Source: Acanthococcus lagerstroemiae (taxonomy: Eukaryota > Arthropoda > Insecta > Hemiptera > Eriococcidae). Taken from it: a stretch of DNA of 64,000 bases. The stretch covers positions 27,845,266-27,909,265 of the forward strand of contig CM063114.1 in the NCBI GenBank assembly GCA_031841125.1, written 5' to 3'. The position numbers and the translations under genes were made by a program. This document shows, in pieces, positions 34,301 to 45,016 of the stretch; position 1 is the stretch's first letter; each line of letters opens with the position of its first letter. The notes beneath the pieces were generated by a model, which saw only the letters and a list, made by a program, of their open reading frames with translations, did not search any database and was not told the DNA's origin.

Positions 34301-37300
34301 ACTAACAGTAGCCTTCCTGGATACCGAAACAGATTTTGTGGCAGACAGATAATCAGGTAGAGAGAAAGACAGGGGAGATGGCCTTTCCTCGGCCGGGGCA
34401 AAATGGAACCAACAGCCAAGTCTTTTAGCTCTGTATACAACAGAGTACCGGTAGACAAACAGCCAGGCGTACGATACTCCAAGATATGCAACACGAAAAT
34501 GTATCAATTGACTGTTGTTGACCTCTGTACAATAATAGTCTCACTTGTCTGCACGAGAATCACTGCATTTGCCAACTTTTCATGATGTCCCAATTCATGC
34601 CAATTCGATCAGAAGGTCTGACTTCTGTAAGACATAATTTCGCCGCATTCATCCAATATTCAAAAATTAAAATAATACGATATAATTTGACTGACATTCC
34701 ACAATGTTTGTTTTCAGCTTCAAAGTTACACGCAGAAATACCCCGTATCTGTTACTATACCAAATAAAAGTGCTGAAAATGGGCTTCAGGCTTTTTTGAA
34801 AAATATCGCTGCCAGTAAGAATTCCCAATCTCCCAAATCTGGTATGTAACTATTAATTTTTTGGTGATGCATTGTAAGGAACACTAGGAGTTCTCTATTT
34901 GGTATGTATTTCAGTTACAGATGCATCACAGTCAAAACCAGCTGTGATAAATGAAGAAACTTCAAACAATCCCATATTTCCGATCATCGCGTTTATTGAA
35001 TCGCTTACAAATCATTGTGAAGATGGTAGAATTATATGCACTAGGCAGACTACAGTTGGTCGTGGATCTTTCAAATTTTTACTTCTCAATCCTGCAGCTC
35101 ATTTTCAAGATATTGTTAGAGAGGCTAGGTGAGTTATGTATCATTATTTTGGATTCAAATTGAGCATATTGTTGTGAAAGGGTCTCCTTTTACATAGGAT
35201 CTCTATGTTTACAAAAATGTGCTCAGTCACGCGTCAGCAAACGTGGCATGTGGCATTCCTCCAACTCTGAAAACGGATTTGAGGTAGCTGTTGTATTTGC
35301 GTGATGAGGTGTGAACGTTTCGTCTTGCGAAACTTTGGTGCCTCCATAGGCCCATTTATATAAGGGAACGGACAGTGGGTTGTGAACAATGGTATCCTGG
35401 GTAAAAACATGGATATGCACTCCACAAGTGTGAGGCACGAACAATGTAAATTTCAGTTTTTTTTATTGCATTGAAATGTTCTGTTGAAAAAGTGGACTGT
35501 TCCGCTTTAGAAATTTTACGCCCATACTCCGGATTATTTCAATTTTGAAAATTATAATTGGTAAAACTGATTTTAAGAACACATTAATGACGATACCATC
35601 TATTGTTTTCAAGATCAGTCGTGGTTGCTGGTGGAACAATGCAACCGATTTCCGAGTTTCAAAAACAGTTATTCCAAAACGCCGGCGCTGAATTGTCTCG
35701 TATCGCTACGTTCTCTTGTGGTCACGTTATACCTCCTGAGAATATTCTTCCTATCGTGCTGTGCAACGGCCCGTCAGGCAGGCAATTGGATTTCTCGTTT
35801 CAAACTAGGAATACTCCAGTTCTGGTAACACTGACTGTTGACTATTCGATGTACAATTTCATTTTCTTAGATTGCGCTTGTACGAGTTAGCCTTTCAAAT
35901 GTTTCAGATGAATGAACTTGGTCGTGTTTTGGACAACGTATGCAATGTTGTTCCAGCCGGTGTCGTGTGCTTTTTTCCTTCGTACGAGTACGAGCAGACC
36001 ATTTATCAACATTTTGAGAAATCGGGTGTGCTCGAGAAATTATCGAAGAAAAAGAAGGTATACGATGTGTTTTGTGATCTCTTTTTGATTGAAAACGAAA
36101 ACGAGATCCAGTGAGGTGCAGCTGATGCCTCCATTTCAAAGCACTGTTACGCATGCTAAGTTGGAAGTTGCGGTAGAATATTGGCAGTATGTTATGTATA
36201 ATATGGAAAGGTGTTAGATCTCGGGGCAATTGGGCCAGGTCTTGCTTTATTATTGCTATCTTTTTTTCTTCCTTTGAAATTACAGGAAATTGATTTTAAC
36301 AAGAAGCGTGTCTCCTTGTTACCGTCCCGTGCCTCTCCTGCTCCCAGCCTTCACCCTTGAACAGGGTGTGCCAGGGGTTGTCCTTCGCCCCTCGATCACG
36401 GGACTCAGTGCTGTCGCCATCCGATGTTAGTACGTGCTTGTGGCCGCTTAGAATTTGAGTCAGGTGGAAGTTCAGTTTTCCATGGAACGTGCCTGCTCAC
36501 TGATCGAGGTCGCGTATCAGCGCTCGGGTCCACTCTCCCGTGATCGACTGGGCGAGTGCATCCTTCCACTTACGTAGCGTGGGTTGCTGTATGTCCATCC
36601 AGCTTAATCTGAAGTGCCTCCCGTTTCGTCTTCGCTCTGCACGGTACACCTCCGCTATTTCTCCGACCTTGAGTTCGATCGCTGGTATACACGCGAACAT
36701 GCCCACTGCCTCCTAAGAAACAGTGTGGTACGCACTGACACCTCATCGCGGCTTTTTGCTGAATCTTCTCCATCTCCCCTCTTTTGTAGGGTATCTTGAT
36801 GACGTTGGCAAATGCTGACGGTCCGTATGGGACTGTGATGACGTTTGCGTACATCTTCCTCTTCTTCTCCCTCGGTCCTCTAGGTTCGACATTAGACGGG
36901 ACAGCTGTCTGGCTACTCGATCCGCCTTCTCAGTTGCTCACCTAAAGTCCTCTCGGAACAGCAACTTCCCGTCGAACTACTTCCTCAGGTACTTCAAGGT
37001 TGTACAGAGCACAATCTCCACACCTTTTAGGACAAAAGTGAGTGGACTGTACTTGCGTCGCGTCGTAAACAGTACCGCCTCCGTCTTCTGTACTACCAAG
37101 CACAGCCCTGCCGGCTCCATACAGTCGGTCAGCATCTCTAACACCGTGGTAGTGATGATAATGATGGTGTTAAAGGGAGTGCCAAGTATAATGAAGTCTT
37201 CGTAGCTGATTTGTGACTAGCCTAGAAATGATAATTTAACACAACTCTCCTTGGAGGAACCTTCATTCAGGAAACTGGGACAACTTTTATTTGATTTCTC

Positions 37301-38843
37301 AATTATTGTTGCCTTTTTCTAAAGAAGAAACCTGAAAGCGGAACCTGGGATTAAAATGCATTTGTCTGCCCCCTCCCCGTTTGAATAATTTAATGAAATT
37401 TTATACGAATTCAAGGTAAACTATAATTTTGAATTTATGTGTAAAATGTTAGATATTTAGAGAGCCAAAGAAAACAAGTGACGTGGATAACGTGCTGGAA
37501 GAATATGCTCGTCATATTTCGCAAGGCCGAAAACGTCCCGAAGTTAAACCGAATGGGTGTCTACTGTTCAGTGTCATAGGTAAGGTCCTTTATTTGTATC
37601 TTCACTAGGATATTGTGCTGCATGAATAACCAACACTAGTTATTGCCTCGGAAGGGGGCTATACTCAGTTTAAGCGAAATTCCTTGCTGAAAATGCTTGT
37701 TCCAGGTGGAAAACTAAGCGAAGGTCTCAACTTTAGCGACGACTTGGGACGATGCGTTATTGTAGTTGGTTTGCCGTACCCGAATATCAAATCGCCGGAA
37801 TTACAAGAGAAAATGAACTATTTGGATAAAACTACCGTATGCTCGCTGAAGTGTCTTCACTTTTGTTGTTCAGTTGGCCACATTTCCTTCAGTCGTTCTT
37901 TGTTTTATTCAGGGGCCCGGCAGCGGTCAAGCGCATTACAAAAACCTGTGCATGAAAGCTGTCAACCAGTCGATTGGACGTGCTGTCCGTCATAGAAATG
38001 ATTACTCCACTGTGCTACTCCTAGATCATCGGTATTCCCAGGAGAGCATTCAACTCGCGTTACCCCAGTGGATGAAGCCGTCTCTAATCACGTGCGAAAA
38101 ATTCGGTCCCGCTTTCAGTAGTTTAACCAAAGTAATTTCTCTTACTGTTCTGTAGAAATTGATTAGGAAAGTGGAGAGTGCTAATTTCGAGATGAAATCA
38201 ATGTTGTGTTTGTGGAAGAAGAAATCGAATTCCTTATCAAAAAGTTTGAGAAATATTTCCCTCTTTATATAAACTTTGAATTTCTTGCTCAAATTTCGAA
38301 AAAAGCTGCGTTTTGAAATGAAAACTCATTTATGAAATTACCACCTCCATTTGCTTAAATGAAATTAACGTCACTTTTGCTTGTAGTCGCGATACTTTCA
38401 ACTCGGGTCTATAGCGAAAGTAAATTTATGGAATATAGAACTTCAATTAAAATCATGTGAGATTCGGCGAATGGGTTCTAAAATCGAAATTTTTATTTAT
38501 GAGCCAAAAATGATAAAAGTTTACTATTATGTCAGCTGTTTATCAATTACCGTCGTAAATATTTTTGGGATACAGCTGTTTTCCCCCGATTTTATAGCGT
38601 TTCGATTCTGCCTCGAATTTTACATGGAAATCAATCTACTTTTGTAAGAGTCGATTCTCAGACAGAAGTATCTAGTGTTTCGAAAATGACACTAAACTTG
38701 ATAAACCAAACGGGTACATATTTCGAATCGCAGTCCTGTGGAATTCTCGGCTCCGAGCTGGCATTTTTTTGGAATGTGTGATAGGACTACATAATACAGC
38801 TAATAATTTGTTTCCATTTCAGTTTTTTAAAACGAAATCGTAA
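31375..38843 (+). CDS. DDX11: ATP-dependent DNA helicase DDX11 / Chl1, complete
   Basis: An XPD-family iron-sulfur helicase (5'-3') that supports sister-chromatid cohesion, replication-fork progress and G-quadruplex resolution. Exons: 31375-31527, 31663-31923, 32083-32250, 32326-32489, 32571-32808, 32881-33033, 33107-33230, 33344-33498, 34718-34841, 34915-35128, 35614-35824, 35908-36057, 37453-37579, 37706-37836, 37913-38131, 38823-38843; all close in phase to 870 residues (human about 906-970). Motifs: Walker A SPTGTGKS (47-54, split by intron 1), motif Ia [12 protein letters not shown], four Fe-S cysteines in YCVNP, RCLEL, GCPFN and ACPYYA, DEAH at 358-361, AGGTMQP near 590, [33 protein letters not shown], and motif [12 protein letters not shown] near 810-819. 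An acidic insert ([13 protein letters not shown]) precedes motif Ia. The last exon adds only FFKTKS. The 1.2-kb intron 33499-34717 and the 1.4-kb intron 36058-37452 hold repeats. Confidence 0.96.
34140..34420. repeat. Degenerate GACAG-rich stretch
   Basis: CAGACAG, GACAGGTAG and AGAGAAAGACAGG recur irregularly. It looks like a decayed simple repeat or minisatellite within the DDX11 intron 33499-34717. No gene is seen. Confidence 0.4.
36480..37230 (-). mobile_element. R1/I-group LINE remnant, RT C-terminus
   Basis: The minus strand reads [20 protein letters not shown] and VLCTTLKYL (end of the reverse transcriptase), then [10 protein letters not shown], an [20 protein letters not shown] block, and [15 protein letters not shown]. 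That is the usual order at the 3' end of the ORF in R1/I-type elements. Several frame breaks are present. It lies antisense in the DDX11 intron 36058-37452. Confidence 0.72.
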
Positions 38844-39404
38844 ATCTGCATGGCTGGACATCACGGATTAAATGCGGAGGTGACTTGGAGTGAAATTCTA
38901 TCTATACAAGTTAAGATCGTGATGCTGCAAGTATTTATGTAAGTTGTGAAAAATTTCATTATTATATTTTGAGAATTATAAATTTTAACCGTTTGGTAAT
39001 GAAAGAAAAGACGAACAGTTTGCTGATGAAGAATTTGACTTAATTGCGAAATAGGTAAAAGTGAAACTAGGACCATTATTTTTTATGCTATCTCCCTTTT
39101 GAATGTTTTCCTCTTCCATGAGGAGAAATTATTTCATCAGCTCGTAATTTCTTGGAATTAGGTTTCTCCAAAGAAGGGGCAGGGAATCATCACATTGTAG
39201 CGTTGGAAAAAGAATTGAACGAGAGAACCCCTTATGCGGGCATTTAGGGCTGAGATGTGTCGCCTTCCCACCCATCCCAATGTTTGAAAAGTTATCAGAC
39301 GGGTCAAAGCACATGAATCATCATTCGAGTTAATGAGGTTGGTGCATAATGTTGGACGAGAGAACACGTTCGGCCAGCCGAGAATTCAGTCAGGAACCGA
39401 CTGG
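38844..39404. other. Intergenic, no gene seen
   Basis: DDX11 3' flank. I find no canonical AATAAA close to the stop codon and no other recognisable feature before the palindrome. Confidence 0.4.
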
Positions 39405-39592
39405 CTAGCTCAAGTAGAGCACCTGGAAACATCCCAGTACTGTGACATCCGCCATTTTGAGTCGCTTGGTGCTCAACGATTCACAATTCACTATGCGGAA
39501 CGTTCCGCGTATCGAATTGTGAATCGACGGGCACCAAGCGATTTAAAATGGCGGGCGTCAATACTCGGGTGTTTCCTGGCACTCTAGCTCAG
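39405..39592. repeat. Long palindrome (about 185 bp)
   Basis: The centre GCGGAACGTTCCGC (39495-39508) is perfect. Outwards, ATTCACAATTC pairs with GAATTGTGAATC, CGCTTGGTGC with GCACCAAGCG, CGCCATTTTGA with TTAAAATGGCG, and CACCTGGAAACAT with GTGTTTCCTGG, ending at TAGCTC and CTAGCTC. The arms are about 88 nt. It lies 560 bp after the DDX11 stop. It could be a fold-back element or a hairpin-RNA locus. Confidence 0.8.
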
Positions 39593-39791
39593 GCAGACCC
39601 TAACTACATGCAAAGAGCTCATTGTATCGTCGTGTATTCATAACACCCAGATACATAATCAATGATGGTGTGAAGGATGTGTGCGCGCGTTTGTGTGAGT
39701 GACTAACGTTAGTGTCTGTGGATAAACCTGTAAAATTGGAATAGTAAGACCTTTTTATTTTTTGTAATTCGATTTTTTCAAAAAATTGGAC

Positions 39792-40616
39792 CAGTGTTTC
39801 TCAACCGGTGTGCCGCGAGACTTAAGGTGTGCCGCAAGGTTTGCAGTGAAAACAAAAAATTTATTAAAATGTATTCAGTGAGGTTTCGGTGTGCAGTTTT
39901 TGGATCAGTCTTCATAATGAATATCCCCGCCTTTCCAAAGCAGCAGCTGACATATTACTGCAGTTCTGAACATCTCTGGTGTTGTGAACATGTTTTTCGG
40001 TCCTCGCGAACATCAAACACAAATGATGAGAAAGGCTTGCGGCATCGACGTTAGAAAACGATCTACAATTGTGCCTATCTAGTATTGAACCTAGGGACGT
40101 ACCGATCCCCGGTAAGAATTTTTTACTCAGCAGTTGGGAGAATTTACCATTTCAGTCAGGCAAGTTGGGAAAACCCAACAAGTCAAACGGTTTTTCTTCT
40201 TTTGCTTTGATACTTGGGAATTTTGAGTTGAGTCAGTTGGAAAAATTCAACAAGTCAATTTGTTTTTTGCTTTGATACCTGGGGATTCTGAGTGAAGTCA
40301 GTTGGGACTTCTACAATTTCTACACCCCCCCCCCCCCGGAAAACTCTTTGGTTCGTCCCTGATTGAACTTCGTATTACCGATCTATGTAGACAACGTCAA
40401 GCCCAAATATCTCATTAATGCAGTCAATTTTAATATTATTTTTACTTTCAAAATTTTTTCCCTCATTTTTTGTATTCAGTCCACTTATTTTCCGAACTTT
40501 TTGAAATATAAGCTGAAGGGATTTGCCTTATTCGTGTTATTTTAGAAATGGTGTGCCGCTGGAAAAGTTACAAGTAGGAAAGTGTGCCGCGATGCAAAAA
40601 AGGTTGAGAAACACTG
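39792..40616. mobile_element. hAT-type non-autonomous element, 825 bp
   Basis: Begins CAGTGTTTCTCAACC and ends with the exact inverse GGTTGAGAAACACTG. GTGTGCCGC(G/T) motifs repeat just inside both ends. It is flanked by AATTGGAC and AATTAAAC, which match at six of eight bases, as expected for an old 8-bp target duplication. The termini are of the hAT type. No transposase is seen inside; a C-run lies near 40325. Confidence 0.85.
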
Positions 40617-42659
40617 AATTAAACCATGAAATTCGCACTCATACAGCTATCAGAAGCCGGGAGGGTGTCAAACTTTCAAATAGGTAATATCTGCGTTTCG
40701 ACCGATGAGACCAAAAGGTTTATAGAAATTTAATTAAAGAAAATGAAATTTGCCAACTTTTCTATATTTATCAATTTTTTGTGTACATTGAGGAGGAGGG
40801 TACGTAGAAAGGATGTAATTTTTCTATAAAATTGAATGATGAGTACGATTAGGAGAAACGGGAATAGCTGGCTCTCTAGTCGTTCGAATTCAACCGCTTC
40901 TTAACGTTATCATATTCGTACATGTCGATGCCTATGGCACTGCATTCAGTATTACATTTTTCCCCTTCCTCATCTTGAAACAAGGTCCACAAATATGAAA
41001 GCGCTCTGTGGCCTTTCCCTTAGAGGCCCTCCCCGTTTTCGACAAATGAATTTGATACTTTAATGCCAGATTCCCAATCCTTCTATTCTCCAGCTCCCGA
41101 ATCTCAGTAAACAAAAAAGCATGCAAATTATGACGCATTAGGAAATAATTTATTACGTAATAAAGGTAACGTGTTATTTAATAAGTTTGCTACTGATACA
41201 AGGAGTACCTAAGTATTTTGATGAACGAGTTTAATTTTTCGTAAACATAAATAAAAAAAGTTACGAAATAGGATTTCATGAAACGAAAAACAAAAAGGAA
41301 AAAAAAAACAAGTACGAGAGTAAAATATAAAACAATCAACATTAAAAAAGCGCAAAGCAGTACAGTAATTTTTACAAAATAATAGTACAAAAATTAATTA
41401 AATAAATATTAAGTCATCATCACTAGCAGACCTGAAACAGAAAGTTGAAAGAAAGATGATCATTCATAGGGTATTTGTTAAATAAGAATATTTTTCACCA
41501 ATTGATATCACGATAAATGTATTAGTATTATGTAGCAGTTATCACGATTTACGTTAATTTTTACAACAGTACTGGTTGGCTTTCCATATAATGCACCCTT
41601 GGCGCAAACTACCCTTTCGTACCTTTTCATATCGCGTCGGTAACCACAGGGAGGGGCACTAGTACCAGAATTCTTGCGAGTAAATTTTGAGGTGATGGCT
41701 CCCATACAGCCTCTAAAAATTCCTTATCTGCGAATGGAATGAGCAAACTTTTTTCAATTTTTCGGAACAATTTCTGAGAATTATACATATGTATTCGGGG
41801 CATTCATGTAGAAAGGGGGAGGGGAAGGAATATTCTCGCTTAAAAGCTGAAATCGGCTATAAATTACGATTAATACGTAAAAATGAAACATTTCACAATA
41901 AAATATTTCATGAAATAAAATTAATCGTAAAGTATTATATCAAGATGAATTTTGAAAGGAAACTGTGGAATTTGTTTGTCATTTTTAAAGTGATAATAAC
42001 CAGGGTCGGACTTTGATTCATGAGAGAGAGGGGCCAAAAGTTCTGGGGGCCCCAACTAAGAGTGTAAATATCAGACGTAAGAAAATTTTTAGTTTTTTAC
42101 CGACAAAAACACTCGACGCAGCGCCGCTTTTCATTTTTTCCCAACTGGTGTTTTTATTATCCATTATGGGAGGGGGGCATTTTGAAGGGATAAATGTGGG
42201 GCCTTGAGTCATGACCCCCCCCCCTTAAATTCTGCCCTGATTTAATGCCGGTAACTGAAAAAGCAATTCTCATGATACATTCCACTAAAAATTTCAAGGT
42301 AAATTTCACGAAATCCAACAACATTAGTTACGATGTCAATCTGGAGCATGAAAACGCTGGATCTTAGTTACGATCATAGCTATCACAGTAAACTAAAATC
42401 ATGTACTATTCTTCTACATTACTGCTGTAGGTCTGGAGAAACAGAATTTCGTCTACCATATTTTTCAACAGCCACGATTGGGAATGCATCTAATAACTTA
42501 ATTTTTGAGCCCCGCAAACTTGATAACAATCCCCACAGATGATTTTCGTCACTTCACGTATTTTTTGGATATCGAGTATCGGTTCAACTTAAGAGAACTC
42601 ACAAGGGACTCACATGCAGGCACATGTAGCATGATCAAATAAACTGGACTACCAATACT
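40617..42659. other. Intergenic, no gene seen
   Basis: AT-rich DNA with short homopolymer runs (for example C near 42218 and A near 41300). ORFs are short and without motifs. I see nothing else that I can support. Confidence 0.45.
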
Positions 42660-43217
42660 GGAAACTAGAGATAATCAAATATTCTGTTTTTAGGGAGTGC
42701 CAATTCACTTTTTTGTGTCTGTTGCCCACAGCACTTTTGGATTTTACTATATCTTCAGTGAAGTTCCCTATATCATTTCTTTCTGTTGGTCCTGTATTCA
42801 TAGTAATGTGCAGTACAGTATGGTAAACCTATTGTTGTGTGTTCCTATTGGTTTTCTGTGATTGTGTTGTCTGTCCAATCAGGGAGTTTTATGTTATCAC
42901 TTTGAATAGATTCTCGTGTTAATTATTCTGTCTATTATCTGCCGTTGGTATTTGTTGTTAATGGCTATGATTTTGTTAATTCTGTTGTTCTGTGGTCGTT
43001 GTTGTTGAATATGTTGATTGCTCTGTGGCAGTAGTAGTGTAGTGCTGCCATTTTGTGTTTTTGATGGTGGAATGAGTCATTGGGTGTTACTGCGTCCATG
43101 TGGGTGGGTTTTCTGTAAATGTTGTACTATATCTTGTTGTCTTTAATTTATATTGTTATATCGAGGTAGTTTATGATCTTGTTGTTTTTTTCTATTGTGA
43201 ACTTTATGTTGTTATTC
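42660..43217 (-). mobile_element. Penelope-like element fragment, RT end
   Basis: The minus strand reads NNNIKFTIEKNNKIINYLDI, then KPTHMDAVTPNDSFHHQKHK and MAALHYYCHRAIN. This is the conserved end of the reverse transcriptase and the following linker of Penelope-like elements. It continues into a 3' segment (TTGGACAGACAACACAATCAC) that is also found at 43765 and 48780. Confidence 0.75.
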
Positions 43218-43810
43218 ATGTTATGAACAAATTAATACAACAAAAAAGTACAGACACTGAACCAACAACTACAAAAAAAGACAAATACGCAGGAGCAATA
43301 CCATTCACAGGGACACACACATACAAAATACAGAAAATCATCAACCAATACAACATAAAACTCGGAATCAGACCAGCCCTGATCAAACAAATAAGCAAAG
43401 ACAAAACAGAAACAAAGGACATGAACAACAGCAACGGAGTATACAGAGTGAACTGCGAACACTGTGACATGACATACGTGTACATAGGAGGAATAAGCAC
43501 AGAAAATTCACATAGCATGAAAAATCATAGAAGCTAAAGGATGACAAATCACTTTTTAGAAACCACTGCAACAACCAGGGACACAAAAAACACAAACTGA
43601 CAGAAAAGTACAAATCCTACGCATAGAAAACAACACAAGGAAAAAGAAAATTAAAAGAACAACTAGAGATAATAAAGGCAAATACCAACAAAACAACCTA
43701 ATAAATATAACAACTAACTTCTAAAGCGAGAACCTATACTTAATAACATGACACTCCCTGATTGGACACACTGCACAACCACAGACAACCAAAAGGAACA
43801 CACATGTAGT
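43218..43810 (+). mobile_element. Penelope-like element fragment, GIY-YIG endonuclease end
   Basis: The + strand reads [20 protein letters not shown], then [19 protein letters not shown], the GIY-YIG nuclease start with its CxxC, then DDKSLFRNHCNNQGH and EQLEIIKA. Frames are broken by several stops. It abuts the minus-strand fragment head to head near 43217. Confidence 0.8.
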
Positions 43811-43824
43811 TTATAATTTTTATA

Positions 43825-44165
43825 AGTTGTGTGGGGCTGCCTTGGGATTGTAATGTTTTTATGATGTAGTGGTGTTCTAGAGAGCCAAATGCCTTGTTTT
43901 AGTCAATGAAAGTGATGTTTATGTTCAAACCATTTTCATGGAATTTTCCTACAGTTAGTTTAAAGTGTGGATGTGGTCTAAAGTGGAGTAGTGTTTTCTC
44001 TGAAGCCTGCTTAGTTGGGGGGCTGGCGTGGTTCTAGGAAATTCCTTAGTCTTATTTCATTCAGTTTCGAGAATATTCTTGAAATTGTGGGGGACAGGCT
44101 TATAGGCCTGTGGTTGGCTATTTGGTGTCTGTTGCCTTTTTTAAATAGTAAAATGATGTCGGAAA
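43825..44165 (-). mobile_element. RTE-like LINE fragment, RT core
   Basis: The minus strand reads DIILLFKKGN, NHRPISLSPTISRIFSKLNE, a broken AGFRENTTPL block and a degraded FIDxxKAFDSLEHHY-like motif. These are RT motifs 2-3. It is nested between Penelope-like sequences. Confidence 0.7.
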
Positions 44166-44262
44166 ATTACACAACCACAGCAACCAATAGGAACATACAA
44201 GAACAAGTTTACCATACAGTACTACACATTACTATTTGGAAGTTAACATTGCCTAGGTAGCA
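44166..44262 (+). mobile_element. Penelope-like 3'-end scrap
   Basis: ACACAACCACAGCAACCAATAG and GTTTACCATACAGTACTACACA match the segment after the GIY-YIG ORF at 48785-48850. It carries no coding sequence. Confidence 0.55.
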
Positions 44263-44544
44263 CTAGTGTGTGGGCGCAGTAACAGAACACTACTTGCGTT
44301 CCTGTGCCTGCTTCACTACGGGGCGTGTACCACTGGAGAAGATGGATACTAGGGCTACAAAATATGCACGTAATGTGGTGCGAGATTTATGGGACCAAGA
44401 AATCGCAAGAAGTCACGACATCCCCTTGTCGCTTGGCTCCATATGGGTATAGGGCGCGAATGATAATAATAATAAAACAGGCAGCGCTAGTGTAACACAC
44501 TAACACAAATTAAGTAACGCTCAACACATTGGAAACGTCTAGGG

Positions 44545-44761
44545 CAGGGGTTCCCAAAATGTGCGCCGCGGCGCCCTGGTGCGCCATAGACAGTAAAGAG
44601 GGGCGCCGTGAGTCGATCCTCTATCATTATTCGAAACCATAAATATTCACGGGTATCTATAAGGCAACAATATTTCGACGCGCGCATCGAGGGTAGGGCG
44701 TCGTGACAAAATGCTAAACTTGTTAAGTGCGCCGCAATCTGAAAAAGATTGGGAACCCCTG
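44545..44761. mobile_element. hAT-type MITE, 217 bp, with perfect 8-bp target duplication
   Basis: Ends CAGGGGTTCCCAA and TTGGGAACCCCTG are exact inverse copies. The flanks GTCTAGGG at 44537-44544 and 44762-44769 are identical, the 8-bp duplication expected for hAT transposition. The interior is GC-rich (GTGCGCCGCGGCGCCC). The perfect duplication suggests a fairly recent insertion. Confidence 0.9.
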
Positions 44762-45016
44762 GTCTAGGGGATTATTTCAGCTTCCCTATTCTTCTACATC
44801 AAAAATTGCTAGAGCGCTAGATGCCGAGTCCAAACGCGCTCTATGTATTTGAAACACGAGTTTCCGGTATTGGTAGTCCAGTGTACTTGGCATAATCGTG
44901 TGTTACCCAACACAAAACATGATGTTATCTCCGATATCGGTTTGTGGCACATGTTATCAAAATCAATATTGATTGCTGACTTACTAGCATGGTCAGTATG
45001 TGAGCCTAAACGTTAT

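Noticed and set aside
38132..38155. DDX11 ending at the stop at 38155 by read-through
   Set aside because: A GTAATT donor at 38132 joins in phase to FFKTKS-stop at 38823, which matches the KF(H)-type family ending better; the read-through form remains possible as a minor isoform.
43216..43613. Minus-strand ORFs rich in Cys, Phe and Leu over the Penelope-like region (also 48235-48830)
   Set aside because: They are the antisense of the GIY-YIG coding sequence on the plus strand.
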